This document shows positions 23,213 through 35,598 of a stretch of DNA of 64,000 nucleotides, one piece after another. The position numbers and the translations under genes are program-made. The notes under the pieces are model-generated. The model worked only from the letters and a program-made list of their open reading frames with translations, searched no databases and was not told the DNA's origin. Origin of the DNA: Kryptolebias marmoratus. Lineage: Eukaryota; Chordata; Actinopteri; Cyprinodontiformes; Rivulidae. Location of the stretch: contig NC_051448.1 of the NCBI RefSeq assembly GCF_001649575.2, positions 20,092,384 through 20,156,383 on the forward strand, read 5' to 3'. The number at the start of each line of letters is the position of its first letter. The first letter of the stretch is position 1.

Positions 23213-23453
23213 TTTATTTCACAGAGTGGCCATGTGAGTATGCGCAAGAAGAGGGGACATCACAATCAAAACATTCTTTGTTACTTAGAGACACATAGAG
23301 AGGTGCGGAAAGATGGAGTCTGTTCTGGTCACGATGCTGACATCACAGTTTGAACTTAGGGATCGGCTGTGGGAGGGGTGGAGGAGGGGGAACAAAAACC
23401 AAAAGAAATAAAAAAGATGGATCAGTCGAGGTCACCGGGGCAACAGAAATACT
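23213..23453 (-). other. pnoc: pnoc 3'UTR and polyA signal
   Basis: About 240 nt after the stop, TTTATT on + at 23213-23218 reads AATAAA on the pnoc strand. No nearer canonical signal was seen. Confidence 0.55.
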
Positions 23454-24089
23454 TTACAGTTTGTTTTGCCTCCACACCCGAGTGACGGGCAGGTTGTTGT
23501 TGTTGTTGTTGTTGTTGAACCTGCCGCTGCGGTTGCTCCTCATGCCCAGGTACTGCCTCAGCAGCTGGTTCATCCGTTTCTGACTGTTCCACTTGCGGGC
23601 GGATTTCCTGACGCCTATGAAGCCGCCGTAGCGCTTTTGTAGAGGCCTGGCGGGCGAGCCGATCACCTTCCTGTACCCGTGACGCCCCCTCTGAAAGCCG
23701 CCGAAGCGCTTGGAGAAGCCGGCGCCCTCGGAGCTGTCGCCCCGCTCCCCTTCGAGCTGGGCGTCGCTCTCCGAGCTCCTCTGCTCCCCGTCTTCGTCTG
23801 GCAGGCCGAGAGCCTGCAGGCTCTCCCCCTCCTCCGAGGACTCCAGCAGGGATGAGTCATACCGGACGCTGCGCTGCTCCGAGGGTATCTCGCCCAGATT
23901 TTCCTCTTGGAAATACTGCAGCACTTCGCTGCCGGCGCTCAGGTCGAGAGGGGTCAGCTCCCCTCCTGCTCGCTTCAGCAACGCGCCCTCCTCGGCAAGC
24001 GAAGGATGCTGGGACAGCTTTACAGCACGCTTGCACACTTCCCATGTGAGCGAGGAGGAGACGTGACCCTCACATTCCAACAGACACAC
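23454..24089 (-). CDS. pnoc: pnoc main coding exon (all peptides)
   Basis: Acceptor ccgtccgcag|gtg; the exon begins VCLLECEGHVSSSLTWEVC, completing the six-Cys domain, and stops with TAA at 23454-23456. The FGGF peptide is coded by 23637-23705 and nociceptin by 23580-23630, each flanked by KR. The Asn run comes from a GTT microsatellite at about 23492-23517 (+ strand) and is a likely length polymorphism. Confidence 0.95.
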   Translation of the reverse strand: MCLLECEGHVSSSLTWEVCKRAVKLSQHPSLAEEGALLKRAGGELTPLDLSAGSEVLQYFQEENLGEIPSEQRSVRYDSSLLESSEEGESLQALGLPDEDGEQRSSESDAQLEGERGDSSEGAGFSKRFGGFQRGRHGYRKVIGSPARPLQKRYGGFIGVRKSARKWNSQKRMNQLLRQYLGMRSNRSGRFNNNNNNNNLPVTRVWRQNKL

Positions 24090-24373
24090 CTGCGGACGGA
24101 GAGGAAAACTTCACTGTAGTTTTAAACCTTTTCAACAATGGCATACTGAAGTTTAACTAATTACAGCAGCAGTCAGGTTCAAGAGATAATAAGACAATAA
24201 TTAGAGGTCTCAGTCAAACTGTAGACCAGTGTAGTTCTGGGTCCAAGATGTCATTACAGCAACAATGGCTGATTATAATTAAGGTTTAATTACATAAACA
24301 GCATCCTCAAGGTCAAAATGGCATACATACAATGACAACTACAAGTACTTAGAAGTTAGTGTTTTAACTTCTC

Positions 24374-24415
<42 letters not shown>

Positions 24416-27400
24416 TCACTGAGAGATACAAAAAATATAGAACTAGTTCCAAACAACGAAACAAAAAACAGAGTATGAAGTAGAAAGAACAAGTGGAGAG
24501 ATATCAGCCAACTGTGACACCTAAAGGAACGCCCGGTCGCATCCAGGTATTAAAAATGTGAAACTATCCTGAGAGCTAAACGTTCTTTCATACAACCTAA
24601 CATATGTTGTGGTCATCTATTATTAGATTTATTTAGGTTTTATCTGACAAACATTAGTGTTTCAGATGCTAGACGGTTGTATTGTGAGCAACACAAAGCT
24701 GTGAGTTATTATTCTCGTCTCGCTGCCAAAAAGCAAAAATAATGTTTTCACCTGTGACTGTGTGTATGTGAGAGTGTTTGTCTGTATTTTAGAAAAATAT
24801 CCAATGAACCACTAAATAGATTTTAAAGAAATTGTAGACAGCAAACAATAGACAAACCGTTACAACTGGTTAACTTTTGGGGTTAACAGAATTCAAGATT
24901 GCTGCCACAGCCTACTGACCTTAAAAATTGATTTTTAAAAAGTGTGAGGCGGTTTGCAGTTTCTTTGTATCCCTTTAGTTTTATCTCTCTTATTCTGTGT
25001 CCCAATAAAGGTACTCAAACACTGTCAGAGACAGTAATTTGCTAGCGTTCTTTGCTAACACGTTAGCCACATTATAGGCTAACGTGTTAGCAAAGTATCG
25101 CTAACTTGCACATTCAGAAAATACAACGGTGCCAATGTGTCTGTCCACCGGATAAACATTTTATCTGTTTTAGTCTTCACTATTAATAAGTAAACAAAAT
25201 AAATTTTAAAAATGAACAGAGCTTATAGAGTTACATGAAACAAACTAATAACTAATAACTGGTCATGTGACCTTGTGATGGCCTCCAGCAATGGTGGCCA
25301 TTACCAAAACAGACAACCGTCTGCACTTGGTGTTATGGTCAGTCTTGGCTAGATAGCCCTGAGTAAGGGCTGATTAAGTAAAATATAATAATAAAACAAT
25401 ATAATGTATGTAATAAAAAGGTAAAAATGCCAGAAAGTTGTGTATGCTACAGCTGTAGCAACAGAAGAGAAAAGGGAAAATGTCTCTTTTTACAAGTAAG
25501 CAGATGTTATTTTATTTACTTTAATGTGATCCGACCCTGAGCTATGCCTGTCCGTATGATCATCGTTACGGGGGCGACTGTGGATCAGTGGTTAGAGCAG
25601 TTGTCTTCCAATGAGCGAGTTAGAGGTTCAATTCCTGGCAGCAGTCACATGTTGAAGTGTCTCTGGGCACCCCTCGGTGCCTCCGATGTGGCCCTTTGGT
25701 GAATAATTTAATGATTTAATGCACTGATTAGACTCTTAAGATTGATTTATTCAGATTAGCTTTGTAGAGATGTAGCAGAGAAGTGTATGATGGGGAAAGG
25801 AGGACAGACTGTGTTGTGATGCGCTTCGAGTGGCCTGGTTGGCTAAAAAGGCGCTATATAAGTCCATTTATCAGAAATCACAAAATTGAAGCTAATAACG
25901 TAACAGTTAAAGTAGTTTATAAAGCCGGTGTAATCGCTGTTAATTATTTAATTGGCTAATCGATAATAGCTACTGTGGCATAAATTGCTATACAGAGTCT
26001 AGCAGTAAGTATGCTGAGGCTGAATCATGTTTAGTACAAATTATTAATTAGTCTAAAAATTTATTTTTTAAGTTTATGTATGTACGATTGATCACTGCAG
26101 TTAGACTTTGGGTCTAGTTTAGATCAGCATTATTTGCACCCAATATATTTTCCTTATATCACATCTAGCTGTTTTACATGACGGTTATATGAAATTAACA
26201 TTAATTATGAATTATATGAACTATTATTTTAAAGGGATTTAAATAATCTGTGACACAGATCTGGTTGGTCCTGCTGTTAATTAAGGCTGTAGTTAAAACT
26301 CCACTACAGAAAGATTTAATAGTGGTGTCTAATCAGCTTTTTAACACAAGGGGTGTATTCAGATTGTATGAAGACACCTTGTTGCTTAAATAAACATTTT
26401 TTTTTTTTTACAAATGGTCATTTAAGCCAATTTAGTTTGTAACATAAAGGCTTCAGATTTAATTTCGCTAATAACTTATTTATATATTTTCTAACTTATT
26501 ATATTGATTTATTAATAATGAATCAATCAGAGCGAAACCTTTCAGTGGGTTTGTTCGTGAAACAATGTCGATAGCTTCTGCGTATGTAAACACGCCATGC
26601 TTTCAGACTTCTTCACTCCTGCAGAGCCAGTCCAGGTGATTTTAATGTCATGGGAGTTAATGGCTCTTGTTCCCGCCAAGTTCAGCGTCCACGGAAAGTT
26701 TGTGGCGCTATAAGATGTCCACCATTTGACAAGTGTGAAATCTGCTCCTGAAAAATGATTGACAGCACCAAATTGGAAGAAATTACAAACCCGGTTTGAA
26801 GGACAGCAGGTAAATGATGTCCTTCGCCGACAACCATTTAGTTCTGATTGGTTCTCCGGGTTAATGATGTTTCTGTGCTTGAAATTTTCCACGTGGTGTT
26901 TGTACAACTGAACTTTTTTTAAAATGGAAAGAGGTTGGGGAGTTTTAATGACTTTCCTGTCTTCTTGTCATGGAGCTTGACACTTTGATTTCATGCCAGA
27001 TTTATTAACGGACCACAGCCTCACCACTGTGAAAATAAGGACGCAGTAGAACATTTGAGGCGTGTGCTTGATTTTGAAAAAGCCCATTCCCAGCCTTATC
27101 AACAACCGATAATTTTATTTTTTTTTCAGCTCCACAAAAACACGATACTGCCAAAGCTCATCAACCTCAGAAACCATCATCTGTACTCCTACATGTAGAA
27201 AACACCAGAGCACTGCTGTTTCTTCTCACCAGTATATCTGAAAAAGAGCCACAAACAGAGACGTTTGCGTCCACATCCATAGGTGAAAATCAAGGGGGGG
27301 TCAAGGGGGTCAGGGCCCCCCAATTTTCAAAAAACAGAGATTACCTACCCAAAATAAATCATTTGAAGAAACTATACTTTTAAGGAATATAAAAAATAGA

Positions 27401-28153
27401 AATAATATTCACTGTTTATAAAAGCAAAATGAATAATTTGTGCCTCTCAAAAATTATGTCAGTCTAACAGTGGTTTAGTCATGTTATTATTTTGCTCAAA
27501 CCAAAACTCTTTATCTTTTTGTAGATGGCAAAAGGCATATTTCTATAATATTTAAAGGGATCTCCAACTAGTCGGAACAATAGACTTTGTTTTATCATTT
27601 CAGCAGCTACGAATTAACATGATTATGGTTCTCAGTAATCTTTAGAGCGAGGAAAACTACACCCATATTTGAGGTACACTGACACCCTGCAGAGTGAACA
27701 CATTAAAAATCTTTATGGGATATTGTAGCAAACTAATCCAAGGTTTTGTTTCCTTGTTTCCATGGAACCACCTTAAGTTGGCGAGTGTCCCGTTCTCCCT
27801 GTGGTTGTGTTGTAAATGTTCCCTGTTGGACTTTATCATTGTGTCTGGATGCAGGTCAGATGTTTAGTGACCTCTTCTTACCGTTTAATATGGCTACATA
27901 ATTTTGTGAAACGAAGAAAAAGCTTACGGTTTAAGTCACATGACCGCGTGACCCGGAAGTGGAAGCAATTGCCTTAAAGAAGTGGAAAAATAGAGCAGGT
28001 GGAGAAGTAAGTTTGGTGCTCCTTTTAGTTTCTGGGAACTGGTGAACACAGAAATGAATGTTTTATTTTCATTTCATTTTACAACAGTACAACTGACTGT
28101 ACCTTAAGCCTCCCCCCCAAAAAAAATTGTTTCTAATAAATCTCCCTGTTTAA

Positions 28154-28184
<31 letters not shown>

Positions 28185-29293
28185 AATGAAATGGACTTTG
28201 CGCTTTTGTCCACACCGAAGTCCTGAGCTCTCAGAGTAAGATTTCAAAAGCAGAAGAAGCAGATTCCATTTTCTCGTCAGACCTCACTGAGACGAGATAA
28301 ACTGCGCCGCTATCGGAGGACCTGCTCACATCAAAGCAACGAGAGAAGAGGGAGTTCCGTCGCAAAACTATCAACGGAAATTAATTGTAAATTAAATGAG
28401 CACACCAGGGGGATTCTCCCCGTCAGATCAATGGAGCGATCTACGGGAGCTCAGAAGGGAGAGAAGATGAGCGTTTGTGTGTATTTAGTCCTGTATTTAT
28501 GCACGTTAAATGAGAAAAGCCTGAAACGGTTGTGGCAATTCTCTAGGGCGAAGATGTTCTGAAAGGTTACATCATTATATAGGAGCTTGGTGCTGGCTGG
28601 CCTCTAAATACAACGTTAGCTTTTTATAAAGTTAAGGGTGCCAATGGATGGTAATCTTCTATTTATTCCATGATTTTCTGTTTGCTATTCCCCTCGAAAC
28701 TTAAATGAAAGCTTGAAAATTTATGGGAGACACAGATGAGAAGAGTAAAGTTCTTCCCCTTGGTGTATGAAGATGGAGATGGAGGAATCCATCCTTTTGG
28801 TTTTGCTGTTAGACGGTTAGTCAAGGAAGAGTAATGTCGACAAACTAACACATAGCGGGCAAAAAAAAGAAAAAGACAAAATGGTCATGGTTTGTTTTTC
28901 TCAATGTCCACTCAAAAGGTGCTTTTGTCACATTCTGTATCATTTTTCTTCCCAGGCGAAGAGAAAACAATGGCTTAACAGGCAATGACATTTTTTGTGC
29001 AGATTTTCAGAAATCTATCATTTGGGTTTTGGAATATGTTTTTTTTAACGAACACAAGATCTGGTTTGTTAACTTCACGCAGAATTTAAAAAAAAAAAAA
29101 GGAAAAAGAAAACTTCTTTGTTGTCTAACCTTTGTTCACCGTCCCAAACACTATGGACACACGAAGCTACAGAAGAAAGCACGCAGGAACAGCATTTAGG
29201 AGGAACATCGCGGATAATTAGCCCAAATGTAACCGAAAGCTGGCATTTACCTGTGAGAGCAGCATTATGTAATGAATGCAGTCAGAGGAAGGC

Positions 29294-29329
<36 letters not shown>

Positions 29330-32300
29330 AATATGTATTAGTTCTTGGATGATTACACCAGTGTGCAGGTGTGTGCCGGACTAAATCAATGGGTCTTGAC
29401 ATTATAACAAACAGCAGCGGGCCCCACACACACACCTCCTCTCCGTCTGGAGCGGGAAACAACGGAATTGCTCCGCAGATTCCATCTGCGGCTCAATGGG
29501 AAGGCGGCTATCACAATGAGGAGCTGATAAGATGTGTCAGTCAACAATGTAAGCCAGGGCTCATGATACTGAGGGGCAGTCAATTACATAGTTCCATTAC
29601 GACTCCCAAAAAGGTCCCAGCTGTCCTTCCCTGCATCATTATCAGCTAAATTAGCCGTCCCGCAGCCATCCGCGGATGCCCGCAGACTATTTTTACCCAC
29701 TGACGCGCCTCGGACCGTTTGGAAATGAGATCGTGTGCTGTGTTGAAGTTTTTGTTTGACCACACAGAGAAACTCCTGAACCTCTCAACAAAGAGGATAC
29801 ACATATATATAGTTTTATATTAGTCGCGACGAGCTACACATGCAATTAAACCCCCTTCAGCGTGACAATGAAACTATCCCGGCGTTGCTCCAGTTAAAAG
29901 CACGTTCTGAACCAGTTCATTTAAGCATTGGCGCTAAATTAACCACCATGCGATGAGTGCAAATTACATAGCGGATTTCCTAGTTAGTGATGCCTTTATT
30001 CAAGTTACTGCCAATAAGCATCAATGAAGCACTGTTGGATGAGAGGCCGTGGCTTAAATGTCATGTCTTCAAATCCTGTTTATGTGCTTATCGTTAATAT
30101 CAGTTTTCTGCTGAATGGGTTTGTGCACCACTAAGCCCCCTTCACACTGGATGTTGACCCTGCTCTGCTGTTCACAGCCAATTAGATCTTAGCTGGACGG
30201 CGGCAAATTTGGAAAACCTCCTTCAGAGTGAAAGCAATGACATTGCTGCTATGTTCTTAGTAGTCGCCAAACAGGTGTTTTATGCTATTTTCTGGATCCC
30301 CCTATCACGTTCCATACACCTGGCCTGGTACAACTCTCTGAGACTACGTTGTGATGGAGCTGTGCCACAGAACCCATGTGTCGTCAAACTCAAGGCCCGT
30401 GGGCCAGATCTGGCCCTTGTTAACGTGTTATCTGGCTCTTGTGACGGATCGGGTCTCCTTCGCTTCTCATTTTCCTTCAAAAAACTTTAGTGAAGTCTTC
30501 TCATATCAGTTACTTTGAAGCCAACAAAATAAGTTTTAAATTCCCAGTAACCTTTACTTTGACATGGAAAAAGCAACAAAGAACTCAAATCGATCAAACT
30601 CTTGTTAATAAACTCATAGCCATGAAACAACGTCGGGTGTCTGACTTGAGTTAATGTGCAGCAGAGTCAAAGTAAGTCTGCTTTAATGTATGCCATCTAT
30701 TTCTGTATTTTCTTCTTGTTTGAAAGTTAAATGCTAATAGCTGTATGATTGAATTTTAGTTTCTTTTTTTAGCTGTTTTAATGGACTGTGGTCAGATTTA
30801 TTACTAAGAAAAATCAGTTAAAAGCTGATGATGGAGAGTAAGGCACCAGAAATGAATGCTAATGACGTCTCTTTTTAACTTTGATTTATTTTTCTTTGTT
30901 CATTAAAAGCATGTTTGTTATAAATTCTATATAATTTGTCATTGAGAAAAGGTAATTGGTATTTCTACATGAATAATTTGACATATTACATTTGAAATCA
31001 AGGTTAATTTATGGATTTTTCTAATAAATATTGATCGAGATTGGCCCTTGGTTTGGACCAAGTTTTTAATTTTGGCCCCCTTGTGTCGCTGAGCCACACT
31101 AGCATGATGCTACAGCCACGGGTATCACATTTGAGCCAGGTTGTTTCCATGCCAGTGTCTCCAGTCCTGCTTCAGATTCTCAATGAAACTCACGAACCCT
31201 GATGGATACACTGTCACCAACTTGATAAACCACCAGGTCCTTGCTAAAGACGTTCTGTGCATGTTCAAAACTCTCACCGGCCTATCATGAGGAGCCCACT
31301 GCATTCTTAATTTGCACCTGAAAACCTCGCCAAAACACCGCAAACACCATCTTGGCTGATTTATTACACCATAGTGTAGGTATCTTTCAGTGTGAAGGGG
31401 GCATTAGGTCACAAGTACTGCCAAGTAATTAAGAAATGTTTGCAATCACCAGTACTTCAATGCTCTTCTTATTTGTGCCAAAAGAAATAGTTATGCTATC
31501 AAATTAAATAACACATTTATTGTGGACTATAACAGTTCTTAACCTCGACTGTCAAGAACAGTAGTGGAAAGTCAGGGAATGCAGGGAAGCAGGAGGCAGT
31601 TTCAGGAACAAAGTAAGACATTTAAACCACTAAACCAACGGAGCTTAATACAGGCAACATGACAAGGAAACCAAGACACCAAGGAGTATCTACAGTGAGG
31701 GGTGATTAGTAGGTGGGAACAGGTGAGCTGATCAGAAATGAGAAGCAGCTGGTGAATAAGGAGCTAGAAACTGGGAGGACTGAGGTCATCAAGTGGCGAT
31801 GACAGTTACAAAAACAAAAACAAAAACATATATCAACTGGACAACCAAAGCGACCAAAACTACAAGAAAACCAATCAGTTCATCAAAAACACTTAACCAG
31901 AGATCGAGACCAAACCCAAGCTTTAACAGTTGTTTGTTCAAGGAGAAAACAGGGAGTTTTTTATGTACCAGTTTTTTATTGCAAACCACCAAAGTTACAC
32001 ACAAAGAGGAATTCTTAACACAGTACTTATTAAAGTATTACTGTCTATAACACCTCTATTATTTAAAGCTGCTGGAGACAGCTAAACAATAACTTCAGTG
32101 TTTTTTGGATTACAGCAACATGAAATGTTTTCCTTATCTGTGTCAAGAGAAAGTCTTAATTTGACACCTAAAAAAGTAATACAAATCAAAATACCTCATT
32201 GGTGGACTTTATAAATATCAACTTGAACAGCGTTTAGAGTTACCATCTGTTGCACACGCTAACTTTAGCTTACTTTAGCGGTGTAGTTCTCTTTATTTTG

Positions 32301-33740
32301 TTGCAAGCCCAGTTTTAGATTATCGGGTCTTTAAGTCTTCGTTGGGATTAAGGCAGAGCCCTAGATGCTCTTCACCTTGTGTGTTACATCAGCAATGCAT
32401 TCGGCTGTAACACAAAATCAAACTTCTCTGTGCTTTAGTTGAAACAATAGTTTGTTGTTGTGCATGTTTGACAGTTTTTGCTGGCAGTTTTACTTTTGGA
32501 TGACTTGTTGGTGCCTCTTTATCAAAGTAGACGCCATGCGAACATGTTTCACGTGCCGTTTGTAATGGATTCGATCTCTCGCCAGTTGCAGGCTGTACTT
32601 TTAAAACAAGCAAGACGTTGTTAACATTTAAGAAGTCACACCTGTCATACGCTAAAGAAAAAGCTCCACCATTACTGTCTAATTAATATGAGACCAACAC
32701 TAAAAAGAAAAAAAAACTGCACAAAGTCAACTTTTAGTCTGTCTTTACAAATTAGGAGTAACCTAAAAGTATCATGTTCAAAGTTTGTGATGCTGAACAG
32801 AGACAGAGAATGGGTAAAGGAAGAACAAATGAAGTTACTTTTAAACCACCTGATTTTATGCTCTTGCCAAATAAACTGAATGTGAATCAGTTAAGTTGTG
32901 GCTGCAGCGTATCAGGGTCCTGGGTGGAGTGTGGTGGAGCATATTTGGGACTCCGGGCCAGCAAACACTAGCATGGCTTGCTCGTCAAGAACTCAAAGCA
33001 GATTTGGCCACGCTGGGCTCGTGACTGTTATCGGGACAAGGTCATGGAAATAACCTCACATAGATGCGATGCTCGTAGTCGCTTCTTGACACAGTCGAAG
33101 AGAGACAAACCATGGTGGTTGTTTAGAGCATGGCGAGGGTTTTAGAGATGTGGAAAATGGGGCAATCCCTATAAGGCAAGGACTAAAAGTGTAATAGCGT
33201 CATGACTGCCTTCACACTGAAGTAGCTTTTCCAAATTGATCCAGCCACGTTTTAATGGGTCCTTCAAATCCTGGACGGCGTAGTGGGGCCATCATAAAGT
33301 GTGAAGGGGGCCTTATGACTGGTAATTGTTTTTACTGTGTTTCCTTAGCTATGGTATTTGTGGTTTTTGATTTTCTTTGTTATGCGTGCATTTTGTGTAT
33401 TTATTTCAAACAAATACACGTGAATTTGAATTAACAGACAAAGCATTCTCATTAAGACTGAAAGTTTGTTACCTAGACGGTTGACACCCATGTTTTAGTG
33501 TTCTGAGAGCCTGTTTAAGCAGTATTTACCCAGACACAGCGGCTCTTATTGACAGCGATTCACAGTGACTGGCAGTGACGCAAAATACACACAAATACTC
33601 ACAATGGTATTGAACGCTTCTTGCAGCTGCTGCTGTTGTAGGAGCAGACCACAGGCCACACATTCCCCCTGACAGTCCGAGCGTGCCGGGGTGAAGAGAC
33701 ATCCCATCAGAGCCACCAGGCACCACAGAGAGATCTTCAT
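23454..33740 (-). CDS. pnoc: Prepronociceptin (nociceptin/orphanin FQ precursor), two coding exons
   Basis: Secreted neuropeptide precursor of the opioid family; its product nociceptin acts on the NOP (OPRL1) G-protein-coupled receptor. Coding exons are 33740-33603 (46 codons) and 24089-23454 (211 codons plus stop), joined in phase 0 into a 257-aa precursor, longer than human PNOC (176 aa). Residues 1-21 are a signal peptide. Six cysteines follow (23, 27, 30, 48, 52, 65), the spacing of opioid precursors. An acidic spacer leads to Lys-Arg sites that release a 23-residue peptide beginning FGGFQRGRHGYRK (175-197), nociceptin YGGFIGVRKSARKWNSQ (200-216) and a C-terminal peptide MNQLLRQYLGMRSNRSG..., homologous to orphanin FQ2. 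Odd points: Tyr instead of Phe at position 1 of nociceptin, an extra FGGF peptide, and eight Asn near the C terminus. It faces znf395 tail to tail, as in mammals. Teleost paralog (pnoca or pnocb) unresolved. Confidence 0.93.
24378..24408 (+). repeat. (CA)n microsatellite
   Basis: About 15 CA units followed by TATATA. Confidence 0.95.
25570..25872 (+). repeat. tRNA-derived SINE
   Basis: Head GGGGGCGACTGTGGATCAGTGG then TTAGAGC is a degenerate polIII A box. GGTTCAATTCC about 45 bp further on is a B box. A tRNA-unrelated body leads to a tail tgcgcttcgagtggcctgg...aaaggcgctatataagtcca that resembles LINE-type 3' tails in fish. Not a functional tRNA: no foldable cloverleaf after the B box. Confidence 0.8.
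29100..30060. other. Complex unique sequence, candidate conserved noncoding DNA
   Basis: Not simple, not similar to the repeats here, no coding frame with family resemblance, rich in homeobox/GATA-like words (aattacatag, ctgataagatg, caattaaac). Inside is a GT microsatellite at 29296-29328. Sequence character suggests regulatory conservation, but this cannot be tested without other genomes. Confidence 0.3.
29296..29328 (+). repeat. (GT)n microsatellite
   Basis: About 16 GT units. Confidence 0.95.
30135..31402. mobile_element. Putative DNA transposon with GCCCCCTTCACACT ends
   Basis: Left end gcccccttcacact (30135) and inverted right end agtgtgaagggggc (31389-31402). The ends are shared with the mini-element at 33208. 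Target duplication unclear. The centre (about 30383-31105) is occupied by a separate dispersed repeat also found at 36225. Confidence 0.55.
30383..31105 (+). repeat. Dispersed repeat beginning gtcaaactcaaggcc, copy 1
   Basis: Shares ordered segments with 36225-37040: gtcaaact[cg]aaggcc...ccagatctggccc, ctgacttgag[tc]taatgtgca, taatggactgtg, and a terminal gattggc...ttttaa[gt]tttt. No coding region. Confidence 0.7.
31555..31950. other. Possible LTR-type remnant
   Basis: A-rich text with phrases like ggtgagctgatcagaaatgagaagcagctggtgaataagg that resemble other fish LTR tails; a comparable patch lies at 40270-40510. Termini not found. Confidence 0.3.
33208..33314. mobile_element. 107-bp mini-element, same ends as 30135
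   Basis: gccttcacact on the left, inverted agtgtgaagggggcc on the right. Flanked by TCATGACT (33200-33207) and TTATGACT (33315-33322), an 8-bp duplication with one change. Confidence 0.65.
33603..33740 (-). CDS. pnoc: pnoc first coding exon (signal peptide, Cys motif)
   Basis: ATG at 33740-33738 in context gagcgATGaag. It encodes MKISLWCLVALMGCLFTPAR, a hydrophobic signal peptide, then SDCQGECVACGLLLQQQQLQ and EAFNTI. Donor att|gtgagt at 33603/33602, phase 0. A possible acceptor for a 5'UTR exon lies near 33807 (gactgtgcag on this strand). Confidence 0.9.
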
Positions 33741-35590
33741 CGCTCAGCGCAGCCACACAGGAAGAGGCGAACAGGAGCCCAGCAGGTACACGGAGTCAAA
33801 CAGCTGCACAGTCCGGGGAGGCAAAACCTGTGGGATCTGGCTCCAGCCTACAGGGAGAGAGCGCACAGAGTGACAGCAACATTGCATCAATTCCCAACTT
33901 TTTTTTTCCCAGGTAATTAGCAGGATTTGTGTGGTCAGTCGAAGCGTCGGTGGTGGAAGAGTGTTCAGCCATCACCAGGAGATGGACGGCGTAGGTGGAA
34001 TTGATGGAGAGCATAACCCGAGGCGATAAATGGACAGAAAATTGGTATTTTCCAGTGGGCAGGAATCATTATCTGCTGGAGGGTTGGTGCACAGATTGGA
34101 CTCTTTCTTACAGATGATGTTGGGGATTTGTAACAGTTTATATTCGGTTGCAGAGATTAGCTTTCAACCACATGACGGGTCACACCCGGCGGCAGGAAGA
34201 AGCCTTAACAGAACAACTTAAATGAACACGAAAGGACAGAAGGATGAGATTGGGACATTCAAGTTTTAAAAAGTCCAGCTTGACGATAAATTTTGTCTTT
34301 GAACAGGTTTCGGGACGTGTGAGAGTAAGCTGAAGGAGACTGAGAGGAGAAAGGAATAAATTCCACTGGACTCTTGTGGTAAAATATGTGAACCAGGTGC
34401 GGCGTTTGTTATTTGACCTTCACTCTCTGAGCTACATTTATTCTACCGCACGCCACTATATCAGCTAATAACACAGAGATGGCAAAGAAAAAAAAACACT
34501 CTCAGTACATCAGATTGCCTGAGCTCAGAGGCCGTTTCCTCCACAGAAACACAGGAGATTTCACCTGCAGCTCTGTGAGCCAAAAAGCTGAAGTCTGCGA
34601 GATCGTATGAACCAAATTATCCAAGAAGGTGCTTCTTTTTCTGTTTCGTGAACCTTTAATTTGTTCTAAATCACTGGAGTCAATAAAAACTGAGTTATCA
34701 GATGTTCTGGGCACTGAGCAGCAGCAACAACAAAAAATAAACAAAAGACTGCTGCAGATAAGCTGCTAATTTAGCCACCCGTCAGACTTAGAAGAGTTTT
34801 ATCATTCAATAATTTCAATGTGTTTGTGTTCACCTTCCCAAATCAAAGTGCAACGTTTACTTTAGATTCAGTTCTAGATGTTACAAACTATATCTGGCTC
34901 TTTATTTATTCCCCCTTTAGCTATTAGCGAACTTTGTTTGCCGCTGTTAGCACTTGTAGCCACGAATAATACAGATAAACGCACCTGTTGTATCAAAATT
35001 CAAATAATGGTGTAAAAAGTGATAAAATTTGCTTTGTTTTGTGCTTAATAAATAATTAAATGTATAGCTTTAAGTGTCAGCTCTGGTCTCACATTTCCAC
35101 CAGTGATTACAAAAGGCTTCAGTACTGTTACTGTTTTAAAAATTAAAAATTTGGATTTGTAGTTCTGCCTTTAAGTTTTTGCTTTAAGGCATGTTTTTTT
35201 TAACTAAAGGGCAAACAGTGGTAGTGTTCAGCTGCAGTTCAACACTTACAGTAAAGTTTCCAATAAGAAAATAAGTCATGACCACATGTTTACTCACTGA
35301 GTAAAAAGCAATGACTTCCCAAGAAGCCTGTGAGAATAACAGCAAGGATCCACAAATACTAATATTACATATTGTAGCTTTGTTAATTTAGTAGAATATA
35401 TTTAGTTAATATTCATAATTATTTGTCTCGATTGTCTCTATGTATCCCTGTGATGGACCTGTGACCTGTCCAGGGTGTCCCCTGCTTTTGCACAGTGACG
35501 ATGGAGGAAGATACCAGCTGCCTGTGACCCAAAGAGGAGAAGCGGGTAAAAAATATGGATGAATGGATGGGTTTCACATTATCACACATC
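33741..35590. other. Upstream flank of pnoc
   Basis: Should contain the pnoc promoter and 5'UTR exon(s), but no TATA box or start site can be assigned. 35455-35575 (gtgatggacctgtgacctgtccagggtgtcccctgc...aagcgggtaaaaaatatggatgaatggatgg) is the 3' part of a common fish SINE/LINE-tail repeat. Confidence 0.4.
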
Positions 35591-35598
35591 TAAGTTAA

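Larger units (their letters stand above)
24090..33602 (-). other. pnoc: pnoc intron (9.5 kb)
   Basis: Bounded by donor gtgagt and acceptor ccgcag. Contents: a CA repeat, a tRNA-derived SINE (25570-25872), a stretch of AT-rich unique DNA, complex unique blocks (29100-30060), a TIR element (30135-31402) carrying a nested repeat, an LTR-like patch at 31555-31950, and a 107-bp element at 33208. No second gene seen. Confidence 0.6.

Noticed and set aside
23710..24119. Open frames on the + strand opposite pnoc
   Set aside because: Shadows of the pnoc coding exon, caused by its high GC content.
25570..25660. tRNA gene
   Set aside because: A and B box are present but the cloverleaf is degenerate and the unit continues into a SINE body and tail.
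26542..26907. 121-residue open frame on the - strand in the pnoc intron
   Set aside because: No family resemblance, no splice context and no repeats to support it; could be chance.
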